Part shown: one piece after another, positions 19,686 to 28,043 of the stretch
Position numbering within the stretch: the first letter of the stretch is position 1
Layout of the letters: the number at the start of each line of letters is the position of its first letter
Assembly: GCF_014202995.1 (NCBI RefSeq)
Contig: NZ_JACHIA010000019.1
Location: 1 to 64,000 of the forward strand
Source: Longimicrobium terrae
GTDB taxonomy: Bacteria > Gemmatimonadota > Gemmatimonadetes > Longimicrobiales > Longimicrobiaceae
Length of the DNA: 64,000 nucleotides
Reading direction: 5' to 3'
Program-made: the position numbers and the translations under genes
The notes under the pieces: generated by a model
What the model was told of the DNA's origin: nothing
The model's database searches: none
The model's input: the letters and a program-made list of their open reading frames with translations, nothing else

Positions 19686-20474
19686 ATGTCGATCCTGAAC
19701 GGGACGAAGATCCATCCCACCGCCATCATCGATCCCGCCGCGCAGCTGGGCGAGGACGTGTCGGTGGGGCCGTTTTCCATCATCGGTCCGAATGTCGTCG
19801 TGGGCGCGCGGACGACGATCGCCAGCCACGTGCTGATCGAGCGCGACACCGAGGTGGGCGAGGACTGCCGCATCTCGCAGGGCGCGGTGCTGGGGACGGA
19901 TCCGCAGGACCTGAAGTACAAGGGCGAGCCCACGCGCCTCGTCGTCGGTGCGCGCACGGTAATTCGCGAGTACGCCACGCTCAACCGCGGCACGCTGGCC
20001 AGCGGGCTCACGTCCGTGGGCAGCGACTGCATGCTGATGAGCTACGTGCACGTGGCGCACGACTGCGTGCTGGGCGATCACGTGATCCTGGCCAACGCGG
20101 TGAACCTGGCCGGCCACGTGACCATTGGCGACTGGGTGATCGTGGGCGGCATGACGCCGGTGCAGCAGTTCGTCCGCATCGGCGCGCACGCGTTCGTGGG
20201 CGGGCAGTCGCGCATTGCCAAGGACATTCCGCCGTTCGTAAAGGCGGCGGGGATTCCGGTGGAGCTCTACGGGCTGAACTCGGTCGGCCTGCAGCGCCGC
20301 GGCTTTGACGAGGAGACGCGGCGCGAGCTGAAGCGCGCGTACCGCCTGTTCTTCGGATCGACGCACAACACCACGCAGGCGCTCGCCCGAGCGCGGGAGG
20401 AATTGCGGTCGCTGCCGGAAGTGGAGCAGTTCCTGGGCTTTTTTGAGAGCTCCACGCATGGAGTTTCGCGCTGA
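19686..20474 (+). CDS. lpxA: UDP-N-acetylglucosamine acyltransferase LpxA
   Basis: The 262-residue enzyme, the same length as E. coli LpxA, performs the first step of lipid A synthesis. It begins IHPTAIIDPAAQLGEDVSVGPF, runs through hexapeptide repeats with the catalytic-His segment SYVHVAHDC, and has the C-terminal helical domain (GLNSVGLQRRGF). The start at 19686 follows the strong Shine-Dalgarno GAGGTGGAG; the GTG at 19659 inside lpxC-fabZ is less likely. Its stop overlaps the next start (TGATG). Confidence 0.95.
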   Translation: MSILNGTKIHPTAIIDPAAQLGEDVSVGPFSIIGPNVVVGARTTIASHVLIERDTEVGEDCRISQGAVLGTDPQDLKYKGEPTRLVVGARTVIREYATLNRGTLASGLTSVGSDCMLMSYVHVAHDCVLGDHVILANAVNLAGHVTIGDWVIVGGMTPVQQFVRIGAHAFVGGQSRIAKDIPPFVKAAGIPVELYGLNSVGLQRRGFDEETRRELKRAYRLFFGSTHNTTQALARAREELRSLPEVEQFLGFFESSTHGVSR

Positions 20475-21457
20475 TGCGCGTGGGCGTGCTGGGCGTGGGG
20501 AGCCTGGGCTTTCACCATGCCCGCATTCTGCGCGAGGTGGCGGGCGCGGAGATGGCCGGCGTATTTGACGACAGCGCCGAGCGGTGCGAGAAGGTGGCGT
20601 CCGAACTCGGCGTACGCGCGTTCCGCACGGCCGATGAACTGCTGGAAAACGTGGACGCCGCGGTGATCGCGGTGCCCACGACGGTGCACGCGCAGGTGGC
20701 GATGGCCGCCATCGCCGCGGGCGTCCATCTGCTGATCGAGAAGCCGATCGCCTCCACGCTGGAAGAGGCGAACCGCATCGTCTCCGCCGCGGCGGAAAAG
20801 AAGCTGGTCGTCGCCACTGGGCACGTGGAGCGCTTCAACGGCGCGCTGCGGGCCTGCGAGCCGTACCTGGAAGATCCGCGCTTCGTGGAGAGCCACCGGC
20901 TGGCTCCGTTCAACCCGCGCGGGACGGATGTGGCGGTGGTGCTGGACCTGATGATCCACGACATCGACCTCGTCCTGGGCCTGGTCCGCCGCCCGGTGGA
21001 TGGACTGGACGCGATCGGCGTTCCGGTGCTGACGCCCAGCGCCGACATCGCCAACGCGCGGCTCAACTTCAGCAACGGCGCGGTGGCCAACATCACCGCC
21101 AGCCGCGTCAGCTTCGAGCGGATGCGGAAAGTCCGGTTCTTTCAGAACAGCGGCTACATGTCGCTGGACCTGGCCGCGGGGACGGGCGAGTTTCTGCGGC
21201 TGAAGCCCGGGCAGCGCCTGCCGGACGGGGAGATCGGCGTCGCCGCCCTGATGGGGCTGGTGGAGCGGATCGAGCTGAAGGGCGACGGGCAGGAGCCGCT
21301 GCGCGCGGAGCTGGAGGCGTGGGTGTCCGCCGTCCGCGGCGAGGGCCCGCTGGTCGTCAGCGGCGAGGCGGGTCGGGACGCGCTGGCGGTGGCGCTGCGC
21401 ATCATGGAGCGCATCGAGGAGCACGCGGCCGCCGGCGCGGCCGACCTGCGCGCGTGA
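20474..21457 (+). CDS. Gfo/Idh/MocA oxidoreductase, GnnA-like, in lpx operon
   Basis: This 327-residue protein has an N-terminal Rossmann fold (GVLGVGSLGFHHARIL), the family EKP motif (IEKPIAS near residue 95) and a C-terminal substrate domain. In Acidithiobacillus ferrooxidans, GnnA of this family lies between lpxA and lpxB and oxidises UDP-GlcNAc at C3 so that GnnB can aminate it, giving amide-linked lipid A. The position here is identical, which suggests a UDP-sugar dehydrogenase, but no GnnB-type aminotransferase is present in the window. The start overlaps the lpxA stop. Confidence 0.85.
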   Translation: MRVGVLGVGSLGFHHARILREVAGAEMAGVFDDSAERCEKVASELGVRAFRTADELLENVDAAVIAVPTTVHAQVAMAAIAAGVHLLIEKPIASTLEEANRIVSAAAEKKLVVATGHVERFNGALRACEPYLEDPRFVESHRLAPFNPRGTDVAVVLDLMIHDIDLVLGLVRRPVDGLDAIGVPVLTPSADIANARLNFSNGAVANITASRVSFERMRKVRFFQNSGYMSLDLAAGTGEFLRLKPGQRLPDGEIGVAALMGLVERIELKGDGQEPLRAELEAWVSAVRGEGPLVVSGEAGRDALAVALRIMERIEEHAAAGAADLRA

Positions 21458-21501
21458 CCGCGCGCACTCCGCGGACGTTCATCCCCCGGGCGTTGCGATA
21501 G

Positions 21502-22662
21502 ATGGCTGAGGTTTCCTCCGGCGGCGGCCGTCCGCCGACCATCTTCATTTCCGCGGGCGAAGAGTCCGGCGACCTGCACGGCGCGGCGCTCGCCCGGGCG
21601 CTGCGGACGCGCTTTCCCGACGCGCGGCTCATTGGCCTGGGCGGATCGCGGATGCAGGCGGAGGGCGTGTCGCTCCTGGCCGGCCTGCGCGAGCTCGCCG
21701 TGATGGGGCTGGTGGAGGTGCTGCGCCATCTGCCCTTCTTTGTGGACCTGCGCAAGCGCGTGTTCGCCGCCCTGGAGCGCGAGCGCGTGGACCTGGTCAT
21801 CCCCATCGACTACCCCGGCTTCAACCTGCGCCTCGCGAAGCATGCGAAAGCGTCGGGGATTCCCGTGCTGTACTACATCGCGCCGCAGGTGTGGGCCTGG
21901 CACAAGAGCCGGGTGCGCGACCTGGCGCGCGACGCGGACGAGGTGGCGGTCGTTCTGCCGTTCGAGGAGGATTTCCTGCGGAAAGGTGGCGTAAACGCCC
22001 GCTTCGTGGGGCATCCGCTGCTGGACCGCGCCGATCCGCCGCTGTCGCGAGACGAGTGGGCGCGTTCGCGGGGGCTGGATCCCGCGCGGCCGGTGCTGGC
22101 GCTCTTTCCCGGCAGCCGCGCGCAGGAGGTCGGCCGGCACCTGGAGCTGTTCAGCGCCGCGGCGGACCGCGTGGTCGCGCGGAATCCTCTCGTCCAAGTG
22201 GTGATCGGCGTGCCCGGCGGGATCGACCGCGCGGTGTACGCCGGCGCGCGCTGGCCGCTGGTGGAGAGCGCGGACGGGCTGCTGCAGTACGCGACCGCCG
22301 CTGTCGCCAAAAGCGGGACGACGACGCTGGAGGCGGCCCTCGCGCTGACGCCGCTCATCGTGGTCTACCGGATGAACGCCGCCAGCTACGCCGTGGCGCG
22401 CCGGCTGGTGAAGGTGCCGCACATCGCGCTCGCCAACCTGATCGCGGAGGACCGAGTGGCGCCGGAGTTCATCCAGGACGCCGCCACGCCCGACGCGCTC
22501 GCCGACGCCGTGCTGCCGCTGCTGGACGAGGGATCGCCGGAGCGCAGGCGGATGATCGACGGATTCGCGAACGTGCGCGAGCGGCTGGGCGGGCCGGGCG
22601 CGTCCGCGCGGGTGGCCGCGCTTGCGGCGGACCTTCTCGCGGCGAAGCGGAGCGGCCGATGA
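21502..22662 (+). CDS. lpxB: Lipid A disaccharide synthase LpxB
   Basis: The 386-residue GT19 glycosyltransferase joins UDP-diacylglucosamine and lipid X. Characteristic segments are SAGEESGDLHGAALARAL at the N-terminus, PIDYPGFNLRLAKHAK, YYIAPQVWAWHKSRV, and FVGHPLLD followed by ALFPGSRAQEV. A 44-bp gap separates it from the oxidoreductase gene, and its stop overlaps the next ATG, so the cluster is tightly coupled. Confidence 0.95.
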   Translation: MAEVSSGGGRPPTIFISAGEESGDLHGAALARALRTRFPDARLIGLGGSRMQAEGVSLLAGLRELAVMGLVEVLRHLPFFVDLRKRVFAALERERVDLVIPIDYPGFNLRLAKHAKASGIPVLYYIAPQVWAWHKSRVRDLARDADEVAVVLPFEEDFLRKGGVNARFVGHPLLDRADPPLSRDEWARSRGLDPARPVLALFPGSRAQEVGRHLELFSAAADRVVARNPLVQVVIGVPGGIDRAVYAGARWPLVESADGLLQYATAAVAKSGTTTLEAALALTPLIVVYRMNAASYAVARRLVKVPHIALANLIAEDRVAPEFIQDAATPDALADAVLPLLDEGSPERRRMIDGFANVRERLGGPGASARVAALAADLLAAKRSGR

Positions 22663-23369
22663 GCGACGAACCGGGCGGGACGGAAGGCGAGCCGCGCGTC
22701 GCGGAGCTGCCGTCGGAGATGACGACGCGGCTGTCGCTCAAGGAGTCGGTGATCGCGGGGCTCGGCGGGGCGGCGCTGGACGGATTGATGGCGTCGTGCC
22801 GGTACCGCACGGAGGGGGAGGAGCACTTCCGCCCGTTCTGGGACGCGGGGCAGCCCGTCATCTTTACGCTCTGGCACGGGCGGCTGCTGCCGTGCACATA
22901 CCATCACCGCCACCAGGGCGTGGTTACGCTCGTAAGCCTGCACCGCGACGGGGAATACATCACCCGTGCCGTGCGCCGCTGGGGATATACGGCTGTGCGC
23001 GGATCCAGCAGCCGCGGCGGATTGGACGCGCTGCGCGAGTTGATCCGCCACGTAAAGCAGGGCCGTTCGCTGGCGATTACGCCGGATGGCCCGCGCGGCC
23101 CGCGGGAAAAGATGAAGCCGGGACCGGTGATCATCGCGCAGCGCACGGGCGCGCCGATCATTCCCGTGGTCTCGGGCGCGAGCCGCGCCTCGTACTTCGG
23201 GGGATGGGACCGCTTTCTGATTCCCCATCCCTTTGCGCGGCTGCAGATTGCGTACGGCGAGCCCGTGTTTGTGCCGCGCAGGGCGGACGAGGCGCAGATC
23301 CAGACCATCATGGACGACGTGGAGGTCCGGCTGGGCGGGCTGATGCGGCGCGTGGCGGAAAAGTGGTGA
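22659..23369 (+). CDS. DUF374 acyltransferase, LpxJ-like
   Basis: The 236-residue protein belongs to DUF374. The motif LWHGRLLP near residue 70 is the family's form of the HX4D acyltransferase site, and the ITPDGPRGPREKMKPG stretch is the glycerol-phosphate-acyltransferase-like second motif. DUF374 includes LpxJ, a late lipid A acyltransferase first described in epsilonproteobacteria that can act before Kdo addition. Its ATG overlaps the lpxB stop, so a lipid A role is likely; substrate order is inference. No LpxL or LpxM was found in the window. Confidence 0.85.
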   Translation: MSDEPGGTEGEPRVAELPSEMTTRLSLKESVIAGLGGAALDGLMASCRYRTEGEEHFRPFWDAGQPVIFTLWHGRLLPCTYHHRHQGVVTLVSLHRDGEYITRAVRRWGYTAVRGSSSRGGLDALRELIRHVKQGRSLAITPDGPRGPREKMKPGPVIIAQRTGAPIIPVVSGASRASYFGGWDRFLIPHPFARLQIAYGEPVFVPRRADEAQIQTIMDDVEVRLGGLMRRVAEKW

Positions 23370-23748
23370 TGGTGGGGACGGCGGCGGCGCGGTCCGGCCA
23401 GCTCACCGGCGGCCCCCACCCGGGCCGGCACCACCGGCCCACCCTCCCCCAAAAAAGACTGGGGGAGGGTTGTTCCGGGCGCATGCTCCGGCGCGGGCCC
23501 TCACCCCGCGCGCTCCGCGCGACGACCCTCTCCCACGAACAGATGTGGGAGAGGGAGCACACACCCGTGCCTTGCGTCGCGGCGGAGTTTGGTGCGGCGG
23601 AGAGACCGCTGGAGTTCGCAGTCGCGGCCGCACTCTCCTCCGCACTGAGGTCTCCCCCTCCCCCGCTTGCGGGGCGAGGGGGCCGGGGGGAGGGGGGAGC
23701 CCGCGGCCGCGTCCAAGCCGGCCGGAACGTTCTCAGGTCCTTCCCCAC
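23370..23748. other. Repeat-filled gap inside the lipid A cluster
   Basis: This 379-bp gap splits the otherwise overlapping lpx genes. It contains one member of the inverted 66-bp palindromic pair (23408-23473) and two further G/C-rich hairpins, CCCTCTCCCAC..GTGGGAGAGGG (about 23529-23555) and CCCCCTCCCCCGC..GGGGCGAGGGGG (about 23654-23683). Open frames across it are shadows. The GTG start of lpxK follows directly. Confidence 0.6.
23408..23473. repeat. Palindromic dispersed element A, copy 1
   Basis: Its core is a hairpin, ACCCTCCCCCA and TGGGGGAGGGT around an A-rich loop, preceded by a second inverted repeat GGGCCGG/CCGGCCC. The reverse complement of the whole 66 bp recurs at 34467-34531 with a single 1-bp difference in the T-tract. 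Both copies are intergenic. Confidence 0.85.
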
Positions 23749-24774
23749 GTGAGCGTGGAGGCGTGGGTCCACCGCTGGTGGGCGGGCGAGGCGGGCGCCA
23801 CGGGGCGCGCGGCGGACGTGGTGCTCGCGCCGGCGGAAGCGGCATTCCGCGCCGGCGTGCGGCTGCGAAACGGCGCGTTCGATCGCGGGTGGATGCGCAG
23901 CGAGCGCGTCGGCATTCCGGTGATCAGCGTCGGCAATGTGGCGGTCGGCGGGGCGGGAAAGACGCCGGTCTCCGCGTGGATCGCACGGCGGCTGGCGGAA
24001 TGGGGACGGCGGCCCGCCATCGCGCTGCGCGGCTACGGCGAGGACGAGATCCAGGTCCATCGCGAGCTGAATCCCGGCATCCCCGTCTTTCGCGGCGCGC
24101 GCCGGGTGGACGCCGCGCGCGAGGCCCAGGCGGCCGGCCGCGACGTGGTGGTGCTGGACGACGCGTTCCAGCACCGGGCGCTGGCCCGGGATCTGGACAT
24201 CGTCCTGATCGCGGCGGAATCGTGGGATGCGCATCCCCGCGTGCTTCCGCGCGGTCCGTGGCGCGAAGGGGTGAATGCGCTCGCGCGCGCGGACCTGCTC
24301 GTCATCACCCGGAAGAGCGCGTCCGCCGCCCGCGCAGCTGAGGTTGAGGCAGAACTCGGCGGGCTGCTGCCGCGAATGCCCGTGGCGCGGATCGCGCTGC
24401 GGCCCTCGGAACTGAGGCCGCTGCACGGCGGGGCGGCGATGGAGATGTCGGCGCTGGCGGGAAAGAAGGTGCTCGCCGTCGCCGCGCTCGCCACGCCGGG
24501 GCCGTTCGTGGAGCACCTGCGCGCGGCTGGGGCACAGGTGGACGCGGCACTGTACGCGGACCACCACGAGTTTACGGCGGATGAGGCACACACCATCCGC
24601 CAGCGTTCGGGGGCCGGGTGGATGGTGATGACGCACAAGGACGCGGTAAAGCTGCGAGCCCTGCTGCCGGCGGGTGCGCCGGCCTTCGTGCTGCATCAGC
24701 GCGTGGAGACGGAAGCCGGGGCTGACCTGCTGGACGTGGCGCTGCGGCGCGCGCTTGAGGAGCGGACGAGTTGA
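23749..24774 (+). CDS. lpxK: Tetraacyldisaccharide 4'-kinase LpxK
   Basis: The 341-residue kinase phosphorylates the 4' position of the lipid A disaccharide. The family P-loop reads GNVAVGGAGKTP (near residue 63-74), and the segment VVLDDAFQHRALARDLDIVLI is diagnostic. The family's usual N-terminal hydrophobic helix is weak here. The GTG start at 23749 follows the repeat-filled gap; another GTG two codons on is possible. Its stop overlaps the nadB TTG start. Confidence 0.93.
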   Translation: MSVEAWVHRWWAGEAGATGRAADVVLAPAEAAFRAGVRLRNGAFDRGWMRSERVGIPVISVGNVAVGGAGKTPVSAWIARRLAEWGRRPAIALRGYGEDEIQVHRELNPGIPVFRGARRVDAAREAQAAGRDVVVLDDAFQHRALARDLDIVLIAAESWDAHPRVLPRGPWREGVNALARADLLVITRKSASAARAAEVEAELGGLLPRMPVARIALRPSELRPLHGGAAMEMSALAGKKVLAVAALATPGPFVEHLRAAGAQVDAALYADHHEFTADEAHTIRQRSGAGWMVMTHKDAVKLRALLPAGAPAFVLHQRVETEAGADLLDVALRRALEERTS

Positions 24775-26342
24775 TCCAGGCCGACGTGGTCGTAGTGGGG
24801 ACGGGAATCGCGGGGCTGTCGTTCGCCATCAAGGCGGCGCGCTACGGCACCGTGGCTATCATCACCAAGAAGAGCCGCCCGGAAAGCAGCACCAACTGGG
24901 CGCAGGGCGGCATCGCGGCCGTGTTCGCGGACGACGATTCGCCCGCGCTGCACATGGAAGACACGCTGGTGGCCGGCGCCGGGCTCTGCCATCCGGATTC
25001 GGTGGACGTCCTCGTGCGCGAGGGCCCGGAGCGCGTCCGCGAACTGATCGACTTGGGCGTGCGCTTCACCACCGCGGGCGATGACCTGTCGCTGGGGCTG
25101 GAGGGCGGGCACTCGCGCCGGCGCATCGTCCGCGCGGACGACCTGACCGGTCGCGAGATCGAGCGCGCGCTGCTCGCCGCCGCGGCGGAGACGGGAAATG
25201 TGACGGTCTACGAGAACCACCAGGCTGTGGACCTGCTCACCGCGCGCGAGCCCGGCGCCGTGGGCGACCGCTGCTGCGGCGTGCTGGCGCTGGATTCGGA
25301 GACGGGCATGCTGGTGCCGATCGCCGCGCGCGCGGTGATGCTGGCCACCGGCGGCGCGGGGCAGATCTACCGGCACACCACCAATCCGTCCATCGCGACC
25401 GGGGACGGCGTGGCGATGGCGTACCGGGCTGGCGCGCGGGTGGCGAACATGGAGTTCATCCAGTTCCACCCCACGGCCCTGTATCCCGCCCGGGAGCGCA
25501 CCTTTCTGATCAGCGAGGCGGTCCGCGGCGAGGGCGCCATCCTCAAGCGGCGCGACGGCACGCCCTTCATGCAGGACTATCACCCGCTCGCCTCGCTGGC
25601 GCCGCGGGACGTCGTCGCGCGTGCCATCGACCGGGAAATGAAGGCCAGCGGTGACGCGTTCGTGCTGCTGGACTGCTCGGCGATTCCGGAACACGAGATC
25701 CGCGAGCGCTTTCCCAACATCCTGCGCGAGACGGCGGAGCGGGGGATCGACATGCTGCGCGAGCCGCTGCCCGTCGTGCCCGCCGCGCACTACCTGTGCG
25801 GCGGCGTGCTGACGGACACGGATGGGCGGACGAGCATTCCCGGCCTGTACGCGGCGGGGGAGACGGCCTGCACCGGCGTGCACGGCGCGAACCGCCTGGC
25901 CAGCAACTCGCTGCTGGAGGCGGTCGTCTTTGCGCATCGCGCGGCGGCGCGGCTGGGCCCGGAACTGCGCTCCGCCCCCGCGCTGCAGCCCGTGGAAGTG
26001 CCCGCCCGGACCAATCTGCGTGTGGTGGATGAGGCTGCGCTGGCCGAAGATCGCGAGGCGGTGCGCAACCTGATGTGGGAGCGCGTGGGCATTGTCCGCT
26101 CGGACGCGTGGCTGGCGGAAGCGGAGTCGCAGCTGCGCGACATCCAGGTGCGTGTCGGCACGCTGTGGGCGGAGTGCCGGCCCACGCACGACCTCGTCGA
26201 ACTGCGGAATCTGGTGCAGAGCGCGCTTCTGGTGGTGCGCTGCGCGCTTCATCGCAGGGAAAGCCGCGGCCTGAACTACAACATCGACCACCCGCACCGC
26301 GACAACGAACGCTGCCTGCGCGACACCTTGGTAATCCGTTGA
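24771..26342 (+). CDS. nadB: L-aspartate oxidase NadB
   Basis: The 523-residue flavoenzyme makes iminoaspartate for NAD synthesis. The FAD motif VVVGTGIAGLSFA is at the N-terminus, SSTNWAQGGIAAVF follows, and NMEFIQFHPTALY plus the C-terminal helical domain separate it from succinate dehydrogenase. It starts at a TTG overlapping the lpxK stop, so it is read with the lipid A genes. NadA and NadC are not in the window. Confidence 0.93.
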   Translation: MIQADVVVVGTGIAGLSFAIKAARYGTVAIITKKSRPESSTNWAQGGIAAVFADDDSPALHMEDTLVAGAGLCHPDSVDVLVREGPERVRELIDLGVRFTTAGDDLSLGLEGGHSRRRIVRADDLTGREIERALLAAAAETGNVTVYENHQAVDLLTAREPGAVGDRCCGVLALDSETGMLVPIAARAVMLATGGAGQIYRHTTNPSIATGDGVAMAYRAGARVANMEFIQFHPTALYPARERTFLISEAVRGEGAILKRRDGTPFMQDYHPLASLAPRDVVARAIDREMKASGDAFVLLDCSAIPEHEIRERFPNILRETAERGIDMLREPLPVVPAAHYLCGGVLTDTDGRTSIPGLYAAGETACTGVHGANRLASNSLLEAVVFAHRAAARLGPELRSAPALQPVEVPARTNLRVVDEAALAEDREAVRNLMWERVGIVRSDAWLAEAESQLRDIQVRVGTLWAECRPTHDLVELRNLVQSALLVVRCALHRRESRGLNYNIDHPHRDNERCLRDTLVIR

Positions 26343-26359
26343 GAAGAAGCGGAGGGCCG

Positions 26360-26533
26360 ATGCAAGCTTCTGATTTTCAGATCGACTCTGTCAGGATGAT
26401 GCGGGATATTCGCGCTCAGCTGGATTGCGAGATTTGCGATCTCAATCATGAGCAGATACTTGCATACATTCACGGGTTGGCCGGCGAGAACGACAGTCAG
26501 CCGTTTCCGGAACGGGACAGCGCGACAGGGTGA
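26360..26533 (+). CDS. Small hypothetical protein
   Basis: A 57-residue open frame begins at ATG 26360 just after GGAGGG, 17 bp downstream of nadB. It has lower GC than its neighbours and no transmembrane segment. The charged, helical-looking sequence (RMMRDIRAQLDCEICDLNHE) gives no family match I recognise. It precedes the toxin-antitoxin pair and may belong to that accessory segment. Coding status is supported by the ribosome-binding site only. Confidence 0.45.
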   Translation: MQASDFQIDSVRMMRDIRAQLDCEICDLNHEQILAYIHGLAGENDSQPFPERDSATG

Positions 26534-26656
26534 TCAGCACGGAAGGTTCGCCACAGGTCGAACACACCCGTGCGGGCGTTATTCCGATCCGCCGCCCGGC
26601 ACTGGGGTACGACGGAAGATCGTGACGATCATGTACGCTTAACAGGGGAGGAGCGC

Positions 26657-26896
26657 ATGAGTGTAGTGGCAGAAAGCTTGGACGCCGAAGCTCTGGAATC
26701 GGCGGTGCTGCAGCTTCCGATCTCTGAGCGGGCTCGCCTCGCCGCGCGTCTCCTGTCCAGTCTGGACGAGGATGCCGTGCGTGAGGAAGCTTGGGATCGC
26801 GAGATCGCCGAGCGTATGCGGGCTTACGAGGCAGGCGAGATGCGGACATTCTCCCCTGAGGAGGTATTCAAGCGCTCGGCTGAACTGCTCCGGTGA
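26657..26896 (+). CDS. Addiction-module antitoxin, Unstab_antitox family
   Basis: The 79-residue protein has the pattern of the putative addiction module component family (PF09720): LPISERARLAARLLSSLDED followed by AWDREIAERMRAYEAGE. It is preceded by GGGGAGGAG. The next gene, a RelE/ParE toxin, overlaps its stop codon (GTGA), the usual order for this antitoxin type. Composition is lower in GC than surrounding genes, consistent with acquisition. Confidence 0.88.
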   Translation: MSVVAESLDAEALESAVLQLPISERARLAARLLSSLDEDAVREEAWDREIAERMRAYEAGEMRTFSPEEVFKRSAELLR

Positions 26897-27207
26897 ACAG
26901 CCCGTTGCACGTAACGGAGGTTGCGATGGAAGAATTTCTGGATGCGGTGCGCTTCTACCGCGACCAGAATCCTGACATTGCTAGCCGATTTGACCAGGAT
27001 TTCGCGCTGGTCCTGTCGATGATCCGTGAGCGACCCCTGCTGGGAACTCCACACCGACACGGCACGCGGAGAAAGCTGTTCCCCCGTTTTCCTTACGCGG
27101 TGATCTACACGATTGGAGTGGCTGGGACAGTGGTGTACGCAGTGTTTCACCAACACCGCGAGCCGGAGTACTGGGCCGATCGTCTTGAGCCGTTCCGGCC
27201 GGGATGA
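26893..27207 (+). CDS. RelE/ParE family toxin
   Basis: The 104-residue protein shows the RelE/ParE fold pattern: an N-terminal strand, two helices (EEFLDAVRFYRDQNPDIASRF), a RPLLGTP turn and the RKLFPRFPYAVIYTI strands, ending in FHQHREPEYW. ParE members poison gyrase and RelE members cut mRNA; the sequence does not decide which. It starts at a GTG overlapping the antitoxin stop, and its own stop overlaps the rlmH ATG, so the toxin pair has been inserted directly in front of a core gene. Confidence 0.88.
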   Translation: MNSPLHVTEVAMEEFLDAVRFYRDQNPDIASRFDQDFALVLSMIRERPLLGTPHRHGTRRKLFPRFPYAVIYTIGVAGTVVYAVFHQHREPEYWADRLEPFRPG

Positions 27208-27680
27208 AGGTTGCCGTCGGGGTGATCGGGCGAGCGAAGGGCGCCGTGGGCGACGCGATCTCGGAGTACGAGACGCGCACGCGGCGCTATTTCACGTTCG
27301 AGTCCGCCGAGCTCAAGGAGGTGGCGTACCGCGGCCGCGGCGACGCTCCCCGCGTCCGCGATGAAGAGGGAAAGCGGCTGCTGGCGCGCGTCCCCGCGGG
27401 ATGCGACATCGTCGCGCTGCACGAGACGGGAAAGGCGTGGGACTCGCCGAAGCTCGCGGCGTACCTCTCCGATCTACAGGTGCGCGCCAGCCCCGGCGCC
27501 GCGTTCCTGATCGGCGGCGCGTACGGCCTGTCGGACGAGATCCTGTCGCGCGCCACGCACCTGCTCTCGCTCGGCGCGTTCACCCTGCCGCACGAAGTCG
27601 CGCGGCTCGTGCTGACGGAGCAGTTGTACAGGGCGGGGACGATCCTGCGCGGGGAGCCGTACCACAAGGGCAGGGAATAG
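27204..27680 (+). CDS. rlmH: 23S rRNA pseudouridine1915 N3-methyltransferase RlmH
   Basis: The 158-residue SPOUT enzyme methylates pseudouridine 1915 in 23S rRNA. The SAM-binding knot is visible in FLIGGAYGLSDEI and FTLPHEVARLVLTEQLYRAG, ending PYHKGRE as in the family. It starts on an ATG that overlaps the toxin stop. The linkage to a toxin is positional only. Confidence 0.93.
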   Translation: MKVAVGVIGRAKGAVGDAISEYETRTRRYFTFESAELKEVAYRGRGDAPRVRDEEGKRLLARVPAGCDIVALHETGKAWDSPKLAAYLSDLQVRASPGAAFLIGGAYGLSDEILSRATHLLSLGAFTLPHEVARLVLTEQLYRAGTILRGEPYHKGRE

Positions 27681-28022
27681 CGCACGGAGAACAGCGGGAC
27701 GGAATTCCGCGCAGGATGCGATTACGCCCGGATCTCCGTCCTGAGGCGCACCGATGGGTGACGATCTCGAGATCGTCGTTCTGAGCGCATTCTCGAACGC
27801 TGTTTTTCCGGCGCGCTCGATCGGAATGCACGGTGTGGACAGTAGTTGGTGATGGGCCGGCGTGTGCTCTTGCGACGGGGCGGCGCGGCGGGCCTATTGC
27901 TCGCGGGTGATGATGAAGATGGCGGGCGAGGTGTGCCGGGTGGCCACCCGCCCTGACGACCAGGACGGCGGGCCGCAGCGGGCGGCCCCGGCCGTCATCC
28001 TGATGGGGAGGGCACGCTGACT
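27681..28022. other. Intergenic stretch with an 18-bp palindrome
   Basis: No gene is supported. The one clear structure is the perfect 18-bp palindrome GACGATCTCGAGATCGTC at 27760-27777, 80 bp after rlmH, which could be a protein-binding site or part of a terminator. GGGGAGGG at 28005-28012 is a likely ribosome-binding site for bshC. Confidence 0.5.
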
Positions 28023-28043
28023 CTGCGGATTGAAGTTTCGCCT

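Noticed and set aside
27760-27777. 18-bp perfect palindrome as a separate finding
   Set aside because: One isolated palindrome without a second copy or clear gene link; kept as a note in the gap entry.
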